Assembly (NCBI GenBank): GCA_965225715.1
Contig: CBDDBK010000004.1
Span: forward strand, 248,001 to 312,000
Source: CBDDBK01 sp965225715
GTDB lineage: Bacteria > Bacteroidota > Bacteroidia > Cytophagales > Flammeovirgaceae
Reading direction: 5' to 3'
DNA length: 64,000 bases
Shown here: piece by piece, positions 46,214-54,803 of the stretch
Numbering within the stretch: the stretch's first letter is position 1
How the letters are laid out: every line of letters starts with the position of its first letter
Made by a program: the position numbers and the translations under genes
The notes under the pieces: model-generated
Told to the model about the DNA's origin: nothing
The model's input: the letters and a program-made list of their open reading frames with translations, nothing else
Database searches by the model: none

Positions 46214-46561
46214 TTAAAACAGTAAGCCTTTTTCTCTCAAACCTTCAGCTATAGCTTTTACTTTACCATGATAAATATAGCCATTTCTATCAAAGATAAT
46301 TGTCTTAACGCCTTTCTCTATTGCTTGAACCCCTAAGTTTTCTCCAAGTTGTTTAGCATCTTTAGTGTTAACATTCTTTTTTTCGTTTATAAATTTGCTT
46401 GAACCAGATAAAAGCGTATGTCCATCTTCGTCGTTTATAAATTGAACATAAATAGCTTTGTTACTTTTAAACACAGACACACGGGGCCTATCTTTTGTAC
46501 CTGATATTTTATTGCGGATACCATATTTAATTCTAACTCGTCTAGCTTTTTTAGTGGTCAT
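46214..46561 (-). CDS. rplR: 50S ribosomal protein L18
   Basis: A 115-residue L18, which binds 5S rRNA and places it in the 50S central protuberance. KARRVRIKYGIRNKISGT, RPRVSVFKSNKAIYVQ and the end GYIYHGKVKAIAEGLREKG are typical. The open frame continues upstream to 46678, but the ATG at 46561 (MTTKKARRVRIKYG) gives the family's normal length, and the 39 extra residues are non-conserved. rplR normally lies in the spc operon between rplF and rpsE; neither is present here. Confidence 0.95.
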   Translation of the reverse strand: MTTKKARRVRIKYGIRNKISGTKDRPRVSVFKSNKAIYVQFINDEDGHTLLSGSSKFINEKKNVNTKDAKQLGENLGVQAIEKGVKTIIFDRNGYIYHGKVKAIAEGLREKGLLF

Positions 46562-46837
46562 CGTATTTTTTGTCCTTGGTTTCTGTAAAGAAAAATGATT
46601 ACTCAATATATAGTTATTATATCTTTTAAAATTAAATAATATGTTATATAACACAAAATGCAAATGCAATTTTAGCAATTTATGATTATTTAAAAAAGAT
46701 AAATACCTCTTATTTTAATTATTAGATTATTCAAAATACTAACTTTTTTGCTATAAGGATTTTATTTATTTATTTTATGACTACATTTTTATTTTTAATA
46801 AGGACTTTTTTATAAAAAAATATATAGGATTAGTTTA

Positions 46838-47050
46838 TTGATAATGAAAGACTTACAAAATAAATTTGAAGTATATATATCTCATAAGAAAAGACGAAAA
46901 AAGAAAGGCGAATGCAATAAATTATTAGAAGAGGAGAAAACTTATGATAAAGTAGTTTATTCAAGTCGAATAGATGCGGAACATTGGACAAATGAAAAAT
47001 TGTCGTTTGATTTATCCAGTTGTAAGAATAAGAAATCAAGATTTACTTGA
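46838..47050 (+). CDS. Short ORF of unknown nature
   Basis: A 70-residue basic ORF (MIMKDLQNKFEVYISHKKRR at the start) that I do not recognise. Just past its middle another frame reads VRIRNQDLLDEVAGWYVPKA and continues to about 47130. The two could be parts of one frame-shifted gene. It lies between rplR and a dispersed repeat copy, a setting where the window elsewhere holds decayed sequences. It may be a remnant, not a functional gene. Confidence 0.3.
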   Translation: MIMKDLQNKFEVYISHKKRRKKKGECNKLLEEEKTYDKVVYSSRIDAEHWTNEKLSFDLSSCKNKKSRFT

Positions 47051-47114
47051 TGAGGTTGCTGGCTGGTATGTTCCAAAAGCAGTGATATTTAAGCCTTTCC
47101 TCTATCATTTTTTT

Positions 47115-47207
47115 TATACTCAGATTGCTTAAAAAAGAGCGTTTTTTGGATTCTAACCTATTGGTATTGAAACTTAATATTTCGCAAAATAAAATAGCTT
47201 TGCTATA
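47115..47207 (+). repeat. Full copy of the dispersed repeat, subfamily B reference copy
   Basis: TATACTCAGATTGCTTAAAA, GCGTTTTTTGGATTCTAACC, TTGGTATTGAAAC, TTTCGCAAAATAAAATAG and the end CTTTGCTATA. Confidence 0.75.
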
Positions 47208-47231
47208 AATCATATTTTCTGTAACAGCACT

Positions 47232-47774
47232 TTAATTTTTAAAAGGTACTTTGACCCGGACAGTTCCCCAACCTAAATACATGTCTACACCATCTTTTGA
47301 TTCTTCAAAAATAATAGAAAAGGCTTCTAAACTATCTTTTACTGTATTTACTGGAACTTTTATTCGAGCAATATCATTAGTTTCATTATAAAAATAAGCA
47401 CCCCAAACATTTAAGTCCTTACTTAATATTATAGTCCATTCGCTTTCATTAGGAATGGTTACCATAGTATAAGTTCCTGATTTTATTAAAGTATTGGCTA
47501 ATTTTAGGTCTTTATAAAATGTTATTTCAGTAGCTTCATTTGCACCAGTCCGCCAGATTTTTCCATTAGGGACAAGTTTATCCAAGGCTCTTTCTTTTAA
47601 TTGAGGTCTACTATAGGTAACTTTAATAATTTTATCTGAAATTTTATAATCACTTGGGAAAGAGGCAACATCCATAGGACTTACATCCAAGCCTCGAAAT
47701 TCTTGAGCATTTAAGACAAAAGAAAAAATGATACTAAATATAAATGTAGATAAGGTAAATATTAATTTTTTCAT
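47232..47774 (-). CDS. Exported DUF2911 protein
   Basis: A 180-residue protein with a signal peptide (MKKLIFTLSTFIFSIIFSFV, cleaved near LNAQ) followed by one DUF2911 domain. IIKVTYSRPQLKERALDK, PNGKIWRTGANEATEITFY and EWTIILSKDLNVWGAY are its hallmarks. The domain is common in periplasmic or surface proteins of Bacteroidota, and its activity is not established. Length equals a single-domain member. No operon partner. Confidence 0.88.
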   Translation of the reverse strand: MKKLIFTLSTFIFSIIFSFVLNAQEFRGLDVSPMDVASFPSDYKISDKIIKVTYSRPQLKERALDKLVPNGKIWRTGANEATEITFYKDLKLANTLIKSGTYTMVTIPNESEWTIILSKDLNVWGAYFYNETNDIARIKVPVNTVKDSLEAFSIIFEESKDGVDMYLGWGTVRVKVPFKN

Positions 47775-47894
47775 AATTTAAAAATAATGAACAATGATGA
47801 ATAGATTTTTTAAGTATTTGATTTTTGATTTAAAAAGTTAAGCAACTCTAATACAATTATATTTTTTTAAGTATTTATTGTCATAGTTTTCAGA

Positions 47895-48419
47895 TTATTC
47901 AGTTTTCAAGTTTTTATCCTCATCTTGTTTATTGTCATTTTCTTGAAGATTTTGACCTTCAGAAGTTGCTACTTCTAAATTTTCAGCAGCAATATTTTTT
48001 CCACCTCTTCTACTTCTGCGTGAACGTTTAGTTTGTACTACTTTAGTTTGTACATAAAGGTCATTAAAATCAACTAGCTCCATCATACACATTTCTGCGT
48101 TATCTCCTTTTCTATAATTGGTGCGGATAATTCGGGTATAACCACCAGCGCGATCAGCAACTTTTTCTGCCACAGTTTCAAAAAGTTCTGTAACAGCTGA
48201 CGGATTTTTGAGGTATGAAAAAATAAGCCTTCTATTATGACCAGTATCTTTTTTAGAACGAGTGATAATAGGTTCCACATGTTTACGTAAAGATTTAGCT
48301 TTGGCTAAGGTTGTAAAGATACGCTTTTTAAAAATTAAAGCATTACTCATATTGGCTAACAAAGCTTTACGATGGGAAGATGTTCTACTAAGGTGGTTAA
48401 ATTTCTTATTATGTCTCAT
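47895..48419 (-). CDS. rplQ: 50S ribosomal protein L17
   Basis: A 174-residue L17, which lies near the peptide exit tunnel. MRHNKKFNHLSRTSSHRKA, NMSNALIFKKRIFTTLAKAK and GGYTRIIRTNYRKGDNAEMC are diagnostic. The C-terminal 50 residues are an acidic and basic low-complexity tail like that of other Bacteroidota L17. The open frame extends to 48518, but the ATG at 48419 is the conserved start. rplQ normally ends the alpha operon behind rpoA; here it stands alone. Confidence 0.95.
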   Translation of the reverse strand: MRHNKKFNHLSRTSSHRKALLANMSNALIFKKRIFTTLAKAKSLRKHVEPIITRSKKDTGHNRRLIFSYLKNPSAVTELFETVAEKVADRAGGYTRIIRTNYRKGDNAEMCMMELVDFNDLYVQTKVVQTKRSRRSRRGGKNIAAENLEVATSEGQNLQENDNKQDEDKNLKTE

Positions 48420-48473
48420 GATATAATTTCTAATTAGATACTTTTTGTATAATTTATTCAGTTTTATAGATTG

Positions 48474-48481
48474 CAAATATA
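48474..48481 (-). promoter_or_regulatory. Possible -7 promoter box for rplQ
   Basis: On the minus strand, TATATTTG followed by C matches the Bacteroidota TAnnTTTG box, about 55 bp before the rplQ ATG. No -33 TTG at the ideal distance is visible. Confidence 0.35.
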
Positions 48482-48552
48482 AAAAATTTTTATCTAAAAT
48501 ATCTACAGTGTTTAACAATGACTTCAGAAACTCGAAATTAAAATTTGACCTT

Positions 48553-48645
48553 TATAGCAATGCTATTTTATTACGGGAAACGGTTTTATTCATAATCAAC
48601 GTATTAGAATACGAGAAAATCCTTTTTTAATTTAAAGTGACTATA
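48553..48645 (-). repeat. Full copy of the dispersed repeat
   Basis: The plus strand starts TATAGCAATGCTATTTTATT and ends AAATCCTTTTTTAATTTAAA, followed by GTGACTATA. It is a subfamily A copy in reverse orientation, between rplQ and glmM. Confidence 0.7.
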
Positions 48646-48653
48646 ATAAAAAT

Positions 48654-50060
48654 CTAATTATTTTTCTCATTAGAATATTCTCTTAAATCAGCAAAAACTT
48701 TGGCACAAAGATTTTTAGAAACTGTAAGTGATGAAGCTTCTGCATAGACCCGAATAATAGGTTCTGTATTTGATTTTCTAATATGGATCCATTCTTTATC
48801 AAAGTCAACGCGTAAACCATCTTCTGTATTTATAAGATAATTTTTATATTTTTTAGTCAAATAAGCTAAAAAATCATCTGTTTCTATATTATCGGGTATA
48901 TCTATCTTATCTTTAGCAATGGTATAGTCAGGGTATTGAGATTTTAGTTTTTTTACGGAGCCTTCAAAATTTGCCAAATGAGATAAAAACAAGCCAATAC
49001 CTACCAAGGCATCTCGACTGTAGTGAAGCGGAGGATAAATAATACCACCATTGCCTTCACCTCCTATTACAGCATCATACGTTTTCATGACTTCTATAAC
49101 ATTAACTTCCCCAACTTTAGAAGCATAGTAGTTAACCCCATGTTTTTGAGCTACTTCTTTTAATGCTTGACTAGATGATAGATTAGAAACAACCGAACCT
49201 TTGTTTCTTTCTAAGATATAATCGCTTATTGCCACTAAAGTATATTCTTCGTTAAAGGGGGTACCATCTTCACAAATAATCACTAACCTATCTACATCTG
49301 GATCTACAGCAAAACCTAAATCAAAATTACCATGTTTTACTTCCGAGATTAAAGTTCCCAAGTTTTCAGTAAGCGGTTCTGGGTTATGTGGAAAAATACC
49401 ATTTACTTTATCATAAAGAATTTTGACCTCTTCAACACCTAACCTTTTTAACAATTGAGGTATAATTAAAGCACCTGTTGAATTGACACAATCTACTAAA
49501 ACTCTAAAGTTACGATCTTGAATGGCTGGTATATCTATAAGATCTAAAGCACAAATAGCATCTACATGATCATCTATAGCATTGATATTTTCTGTTTTTA
49601 CACCTAAGTTTTCAGATTTAGAAAATTTATAATCAAGTTTTTGACTAAAATTAAAAACTATTTTATTATCTTGGGCTGTTAGAAACTCCCCATTCTCATC
49701 AACCAATTTTAACGCATTCCATTGGGCTGGATTATGACTGGCAGTAATAATAATACCACCATCAACTTTTTGGTTTTTTACTGCTAATGTTAAGGTAGGT
49801 GTTGTAGTTAAACCCAAATCTATAATTTTAATACCTAAGCTTTGAAGACTAGCTGCAGCAAAACGATTAATCATTTTACCAGATGTTCTAGCATCACGTC
49901 CCAAAATAACTACTTTTTTGTTGTCTTTATAGGATGGCTTTGCCTTAATCCATTTTCCAAAAGCTAATACCGAATTAACTATGTCTATAGGGGAAAGAGA
50001 TTCTCCAATTTTTCCTCCAATAGTTCCTCTTATACCTGATATTGATTTTATTAATGTCAT
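48654..50060 (-). CDS. glmM: Phosphoglucosamine mutase / phosphohexomutase
   Basis: A 468-residue alpha-D-phosphohexomutase. Motifs: SISGIRGTIGG at the start, the phosphoserine loop IITASHNPAQWNALKL, the Mg2+ loop DPDVDRLV, the sugar-binding GGEGNGGIIYP, and the C-terminal phosphate site RKSNTEPIIRVY. The Bacteroidota enzymes of this form are annotated as GlmM, making glucosamine-1-phosphate for peptidoglycan, though phosphomannomutase activity cannot be excluded. The frame opens at 50096, but the ATG at 50060 (MTLIKSISGIRG) matches the family start. Confidence 0.9.
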   Translation of the reverse strand: MTLIKSISGIRGTIGGKIGESLSPIDIVNSVLAFGKWIKAKPSYKDNKKVVILGRDARTSGKMINRFAAASLQSLGIKIIDLGLTTTPTLTLAVKNQKVDGGIIITASHNPAQWNALKLVDENGEFLTAQDNKIVFNFSQKLDYKFSKSENLGVKTENINAIDDHVDAICALDLIDIPAIQDRNFRVLVDCVNSTGALIIPQLLKRLGVEEVKILYDKVNGIFPHNPEPLTENLGTLISEVKHGNFDLGFAVDPDVDRLVIICEDGTPFNEEYTLVAISDYILERNKGSVVSNLSSSQALKEVAQKHGVNYYASKVGEVNVIEVMKTYDAVIGGEGNGGIIYPPLHYSRDALVGIGLFLSHLANFEGSVKKLKSQYPDYTIAKDKIDIPDNIETDDFLAYLTKKYKNYLINTEDGLRVDFDKEWIHIRKSNTEPIIRVYAEASSLTVSKNLCAKVFADLREYSNEKNN

Positions 50061-50096
50061 TGCCTTCTTTGTGTAAATCAAACATATTAAATTCAA

Positions 50097-50601
50097 CTAA
50101 AATCTTCTTTAAGTTTTAAAATTATTTTTTCAGTTAAATTTTAATAATAATTATAATTTATTTTCATCTTGCCTTTAAACCCGAAAAGTTCTATGAAAAT
50201 ACTGAATTATTGAATGATTATTATAAATATTTGTAATTATACCATTCTATATTTGAAAATATAGATATTTAAATACCGGTATTTTTGATAATTTTAAATT
50301 GAAAATTAGTTAGTTATATTTTTTTATTGTTCTGTTAAAATTTATTAACTTAGACAAATTATTTTTTTGCTTATGTCAAGTTAGAAAAGTTAAAAAAATT
50401 GCCCTTGATACAAACTGCATAACTTGAGTTTTTATTTAAATTGTAAAAAATTGTAGGGTTTTGTATTTGAAAGATAAATTACACCACTATGCTCCTATTA
50501 TCTTAGAAGTGGGCTTTTTTATAGCCAATGGTTTTAAATATCTAAAAAATCTTTTTTTCAAGTGATTTGACTGCATATTAAAATTAAATAAATAATAAGA
50601 T
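50097..50601. other. Intergenic gap before hisIE
   Basis: No gene is visible. At about 50240-50345 the sequence around AATTTTAAATTGAAAATTAG resembles 16437-16530. A partial dispersed repeat lies at 50530-50577. A weak hairpin with a T-run (AGAAGTGGGCTTTTTTA, near 50505) could be a terminator but lacks a convincing left arm. Confidence 0.4.
50530..50577 (-). repeat. Partial copy of the dispersed repeat
   Basis: TATCTAAAAAATCTTTTTTT, followed by CAAGTGATTTGACTGCATA, is the left half on the minus strand. Confidence 0.45.
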
Positions 50602-51222
50602 TTGAATCCAGATTTTTATAAAAATAATGGTTTAGTACCTGCTATTATCCAAGATAATGATACAGGTAAAGTATTGATGTTGGGTTATTTTAATTCAGAA
50701 TCTTACCAAAAGACTAGGGAAACGGGTTTTGTCTATTTTTATAGTCGCAGTCGTAAAAAACTTTGGAAAAAAGGCGAAACTTCAGGTCATGTTTTAAAAG
50801 TTCAGGATATTCTTTTAGATTGTGATAAAGATACTTTTCTTATAAAAGTTACCCCATCAGGCGCTGTTTGTCATACTGGAAATGATACTTGTTTTCAGGA
50901 AATTAACCAGAAAAAAAAGAACGAATCAACATCTTCAACCATTCTTTTTATAGAATACCTAATTTCTATTATTAAAAAGAGAAAAACAGCTTTACCCTCA
51001 GAATCCTACACAGCTAATCTTCTTAGTAAGGGTACTCATAAAGTTGCTCAAAAAGTAGGTGAAGAAGCTGTAGAACTGGTTATAGAGGCTCTTCGGGAAA
51101 ATAAAATTGATTTTAAAAATGAAGCAGCTGATTTACTTTTTCATTACCTTATTTTATTAGAAGCTAAAAATGTAAATTTAGAACAAATTATTAAGGTACT
51201 TAAAAACAGACATTTTAAGTAA
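50602..51222 (+). CDS. hisIE: Bifunctional phosphoribosyl-AMP cyclohydrolase / phosphoribosyl-ATP pyrophosphatase
   Basis: A 206-residue fusion catalysing steps 2 and 3 of histidine synthesis. The N-terminal HisI domain (about 5-105) shows VLMLGYFNSESYQKT, GETSGHVLKVQDILLDCD and the zinc cysteines in AVCHTGNDTCF. The C-terminal HisE domain (about 115-206) shows YTANLLSKGTHKVAQKVGEE and NEAADLLFHYLILLE. The start is a TTG, since no ATG is in frame at the conserved N-terminus. Other his genes are not in the window, although HisIE usually closes a his operon. Confidence 0.93.
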   Translation: MNPDFYKNNGLVPAIIQDNDTGKVLMLGYFNSESYQKTRETGFVYFYSRSRKKLWKKGETSGHVLKVQDILLDCDKDTFLIKVTPSGAVCHTGNDTCFQEINQKKKNESTSSTILFIEYLISIIKKRKTALPSESYTANLLSKGTHKVAQKVGEEAVELVIEALRENKIDFKNEAADLLFHYLILLEAKNVNLEQIIKVLKNRHFK

Positions 51223-51399
51223 TTCTAAACTATATTTTTGTCCAATGAACTTGTTTAATAATTCATTTTTTATTTAATATATTGGTTTTGGTACAGTTAT
51301 AAGAAACCTTTGAATAAGTTATTGGTAATTTTTCAAGTTTTGATTTTATAATTTTTTTTTAAATTTTGAGCTAAAAAAAGTTCTATTCATACGTTATTT

Positions 51400-51690
51400 T
51401 CAGTCTTTGTATCCAAGGTATTTTTTGCCACCTTTCACACTGGAATCCGCATCGTTATCGATCTGGCTTGAAGGTTTCTCTTTGAGTTCTTTTCGACATT
51501 CTTTACTTAGAAGCTTTGTACTTGATTGGATCAAAGTTGCATCTACGCAAGTGCCTTTTTTAAGAACCCATCCGTCTTTTTCTATGAATGCTAAAATGAG
51601 GTTAAAGCATCTATCCAATAGATTTTCTTTGATCAAACTTTCTTTAAAGCGTCAGATGGGGGTAAAACAAAATAAATATCATTTCTAAAA
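51400..51690 (-). pseudogene. IS5-family transposase fragment
   Basis: The minus strand reads PI, a stop, RFKESLIKENLLDRCFNLIL, GTCVDATLIQSS and KGGKKYLGYKD, then stops. The VDATLI stretch carries the first catalytic aspartate of IS5/IS1182-like transposases, and KGGKKYxGYK follows in the same family. The in-frame stop and the abrupt end show it is a fragment without the rest of the active site. Confidence 0.7.
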
Positions 51691-51728
51691 CTTTTTTTTG
51701 ATAGCTTTTGCAAAGGTTTCGAATAGTA

Positions 51729-53024
51729 CTATATAGATTGAGTATCATTAAAATTTTCTATGTATTCAGCAACTCTTTGACAAAACAGAGACCCTAAAGC
51801 ACCATCTACGATTCTATGGTCAAATGAGTGCGAAAGATACATTTTATGTCTAATACCTATAGTTTCACCTTCAGGTGTATCAATAACAACAACTTTCTTT
51901 TTAATAGCCCCAAAAGCCATGATAGCAACTTGAGGTTGTAAAATAATGGGTGTTCCCATCAAAGCATTAAACATACCTATATTTGATATCGTATAAGTAG
52001 CATTACCTAAATCTTGAGCTGCCAAAATATTATTTCTGGCTTGATAAGCTAAGTCAGAAACTTTGACAGCCAAACCTTTTAAACTGTATGTATCTGCCCT
52101 ATGAATAACAGGAACAATTAATTTTCCATTTGGTAAAGCCGTTGCCATACCTATATTAATATGTTTTTTTCTAATGATTTTATTATCCTGAATAGAAATA
52201 TTAATCAAGTCATAGTCTTTAATAGCTTGAACCACAGCTTCAATGAGAAAAGGCGTAAAGGTAAGTTTTACATTTTCTTTTTGATAAAAAGATTGTTTAA
52301 CTTTATCGCGCCATTTAGCCATACGGGTAATATCAACCTCTGAAAAAATAGTTGCATGGACAGCTGTATTTTTTGATTCTATCATTCGTTCAGCCATCAT
52401 CTGTTGTATTCTATCCATTTCTATAATTTCATCACTTTCAAGAGGCACATAAATAGATTTACTTTTAAGGGCAGGTTGTATATCTAAAGTATTGGTTTGG
52501 GGGTTGGTGATTGAACTATTTTTTTTGATTTTTATATAATTTAAAATATCATCTTTAGTAACTCTACCATCTTGACCTTGTCCTTTTATTTTTTCTAACT
52601 CTACATGTCTTATTTGCTCTTCGCTAGCAATTTTTTTGACTAATGGAGAATAAAAGCGCTTACTTTTACCTTCAAATTCTTTTTCTAAAATATTTTGTTT
52701 AGACAATTTTGGTTTTTGTAAATTTTCCGTTGACTCTTCAAAACTATTAAGATTGTCCGGATGATTATCTCTATTTTTTTCTCCTTCTACCTCTATTAAA
52801 GCAATGGCTTTACCAATTTTGATGTATTCGCCTTTTTGAAATAAATACTTTTTTAAAAGCCCTGTATGGCTGGATACAATTTCGGTATCTACTTTATCGG
52901 TAGCAACTTCTAAAAGAGGTTCTTCTTCTTGAATACTTTCGCCTTCCTTTTTTAACCAAGTCAAAATTTTCCCTTCCAAAATACTTTCGCCCAATTCGGG
53001 CATGATCATTTCTACTACACGCAT
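51729..53024 (-). CDS. 2-oxo acid dehydrogenase E2 component (dihydrolipoamide acyltransferase)
   Basis: A 431-residue E2 core protein. The lipoyl domain (1-78) carries the modified lysine 44 in EVATDKVDTEIV. A peripheral subunit-binding domain is at about 117-155 (YSPLVKKIASEEQIRHVELE, DGRVTKDDILNYI). The catalytic domain is at about 195-431, with the active-site SFDHRIVDGALGS near the end. It transfers the acyl group from E1 to CoA. Whether the substrate is pyruvate, 2-oxoglutarate or a branched-chain 2-oxo acid cannot be decided, because neither E1 nor E3 is adjacent. Length fits a single-lipoyl E2. Confidence 0.9.
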   Translation of the reverse strand: MRVVEMIMPELGESILEGKILTWLKKEGESIQEEEPLLEVATDKVDTEIVSSHTGLLKKYLFQKGEYIKIGKAIALIEVEGEKNRDNHPDNLNSFEESTENLQKPKLSKQNILEKEFEGKSKRFYSPLVKKIASEEQIRHVELEKIKGQGQDGRVTKDDILNYIKIKKNSSITNPQTNTLDIQPALKSKSIYVPLESDEIIEMDRIQQMMAERMIESKNTAVHATIFSEVDITRMAKWRDKVKQSFYQKENVKLTFTPFLIEAVVQAIKDYDLINISIQDNKIIRKKHINIGMATALPNGKLIVPVIHRADTYSLKGLAVKVSDLAYQARNNILAAQDLGNATYTISNIGMFNALMGTPIILQPQVAIMAFGAIKKKVVVIDTPEGETIGIRHKMYLSHSFDHRIVDGALGSLFCQRVAEYIENFNDTQSI

Positions 53025-53418
53025 AATTAGGAACTATAAATGATGAATTATGAAAATTATAATCTTGAAAATTAACGAATTGAGTTAAGTCATAAATTTT
53101 ATAGCTATAAATATTTGATTATCAATTTTTTAAAAAAATATAAATTATTCAAATGCTTGTTTGCAAAGTTAGAAACTAAAAATCGATTATACTCAAATTA
53201 TTTAAAAAAAAGATTTTTTAGGCTTCTAATTCATTCATTTTGAAACAGAATGTTTCGCAAAATAAAATAGCTTTGCTACAAGTATAAAATTATCATTTAT
53301 TTTGGGATAGGATAAAAAAACCTTTGAAGTTTTCCAAAGACCTTTCTAAGAACTATTCAAAGAATCGTCTTAAAACCAAAATTTTAACTTCGAAAATATT
53401 GAAAATCACAGTACATTG
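53025..53418. other. Intergenic gap with one repeat copy
   Basis: Apart from the dispersed repeat at 53189-53281 I see no gene or RNA. The rest is A/T-rich. Confidence 0.5.
53189..53281 (+). repeat. Full copy of the dispersed repeat
   Basis: TATACTCAAATTATTTAAAA to AAAATAGCTTTGCTACA, subfamily B with TTTCGCAAAATAAAATAG intact. Confidence 0.75.
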
Positions 53419-54246
53419 TCAAAGAACTGATTTTGTTACATGAACATCACGCTGAGGAAATGGAATAGTTATCCCTTTTTCTCGAAAGGCAGCATCTATT
53501 TTTATGCGCATATCGCTTTTGATATTTTCAACATTAAAGATTTTTTCTGTCCAAAAAAACACCTCAAAATTTAGACTTGAATCAGCAAAGTCGGTAAATC
53601 TAACAAATGGTTTTGGCTCTTTAACAACTGCTTCAGGTTTTTCAATGCAGCTTAATAGAGTTTTCATAACTAAAGGTACATCCGAACCATAAGCCACACC
53701 AACCGATAAGTTAAACCTTGTAACCTCTTGATGATAAGACCAATTAACTACATTGTCGGTAATAAACTTTGAGTTTGGTACAATAATCGCGATATTATCA
53801 CGACTAAAAATAATCGATGTTCTTAGGTTTATTTTTTCTACTTTTCCTACTATGTTATTAACTTCAACAATATCACCTTCCCGAATAGAACCTTCAAATA
53901 ATAAAAAGAAACCTGAAATAAAATCACTAAAAATTTGTTGCAATCCTATACCTATTCCAACAAGTAAAGCAGTAGAACCAGCTATTAGTAAATTAATATT
54001 AAAACCTATTGTTTGAATGAGAAATAGAAAAACAACAATCCAAATCAAATACTTTGCAATTCCAAAAAAAGCCAATATATTTTTTCTATTTTCAATATTA
54101 TGGGTAGAACGACTAACAAGACGTCTTAAAAACCGAATAATCAATGAAGTTATGAATATAATAGCTATACTGAGGAGTATATCGCTAATAGTTATATTAA
54201 CTTTTTTTAAGGTAAGAAGGTTAAAATCTAATATTTCAGTTATCAT
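53419..54246 (-). CDS. Small-conductance mechanosensitive channel, MscS family
   Basis: A 275-residue inner-membrane channel that would release solutes on osmotic downshock. Three membrane helices lie at about 20-42, 60-82 and 85-105. The third has the glycine/alanine-rich pore pattern AGSTALLVGIGIGLQQIFSD. The beta domain follows (EGSIREGDIVEVNNIVGKVE, RDNIAIIVPNSKFI) and then the C-terminal alpha-beta domain to KGITIPFPQRDVHV. Length matches the E. coli type (286 aa). Its ATG lies only 16 bp from that of the divergent rimM. Confidence 0.92.
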   Translation of the reverse strand: MITEILDFNLLTLKKVNITISDILLSIAIIFITSLIIRFLRRLVSRSTHNIENRKNILAFFGIAKYLIWIVVFLFLIQTIGFNINLLIAGSTALLVGIGIGLQQIFSDFISGFFLLFEGSIREGDIVEVNNIVGKVEKINLRTSIIFSRDNIAIIVPNSKFITDNVVNWSYHQEVTRFNLSVGVAYGSDVPLVMKTLLSCIEKPEAVVKEPKPFVRFTDFADSSLNFEVFFWTEKIFNVENIKSDMRIKIDAAFREKGITIPFPQRDVHVTKSVL

Positions 54247-54262
54247 TTTAAAGCTAAATTAT

Positions 54263-54781
54263 ATGTATCAATTAAAATTTTTAGGCTATATCGCTAAAGC
54301 ACATGGATTACATGGTGCTTTTAAACTAAAAATGGCAAGTAAGGTAAAAATTTCTTTTGAAAAAATGAAATCTGTTTTTTTGGAAATTGATGGGCAATTT
54401 ATTCCTTATAAAATAGAAAATATCAAACTGAGTAATCCATTAATTGTTAAAATTAAAGATTTGAATTCTATCGAAGAAATTAATAAGCTGAAAGCATGTA
54501 AATTATTTGTCGAGAAAATATACATAAAGGAAACTGATATTAAAGAAAGTAGCTTTGAAGGTATTGATTTAGTTGGCTATAAAGTGGAAGATAAATTTGA
54601 AGGAGAAATTGGGTTTGTAGAAGATAGTATAGATAATCATGCAGAAGGTTTATTAGTAGTGGATTATGCAGGAAAAGAGGTTTTAATACCTATTGTCGAA
54701 GATTTGATTATTGAGTTAGATAACCATAACAAATGTATTAAGACTAATTTACCGGAAGGACTTTTGAGCATAAATAGTTAA
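54263..54781 (+). CDS. rimM: Ribosome maturation factor RimM
   Basis: A 172-residue RimM, which binds S19 and helps mature the 16S rRNA 3' domain. The N-terminal domain has LGYIAKAHGLHGAFKLK. The C-terminal PRC-barrel has DLVGYKVEDKFEGEIGFVED and KEVLIPIVEDLI, then the conserved end LPEGLL. The open frame runs back to 54017 inside the mscS complement; the ATG at 54263 is the real start. It normally sits beside rpsP (S16); that gene is not here. Confidence 0.92.
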   Translation: MYQLKFLGYIAKAHGLHGAFKLKMASKVKISFEKMKSVFLEIDGQFIPYKIENIKLSNPLIVKIKDLNSIEEINKLKACKLFVEKIYIKETDIKESSFEGIDLVGYKVEDKFEGEIGFVEDSIDNHAEGLLVVDYAGKEVLIPIVEDLIIELDNHNKCIKTNLPEGLLSINS

Positions 54782-54803
54782 CCCTATTTTTTGTATGAGT
54801 ATT

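Noticed and set aside
46562..46678. 39-residue N-terminal extension of L18
   Set aside because: The conserved L18 start is MTTKKARRVRIKYG; the upstream residues are A/T-driven and not part of the family.
48420..48518. Upstream extension of the rplQ frame
   Set aside because: The conserved L17 start MRHNKKFNHLSR is at 48419, and the promoter-like box lies within the supposed extension.
50490..50520. Terminator hairpin near AGAAGTGGGCTTTTTTA
   Set aside because: The T-run is good but the left arm (CCACTATGCTCC) pairs over only about five bases.
54017..54262. Upstream extension of the rimM frame
   Set aside because: It is antisense to mscS; RimM homology begins at the ATG at 54263.
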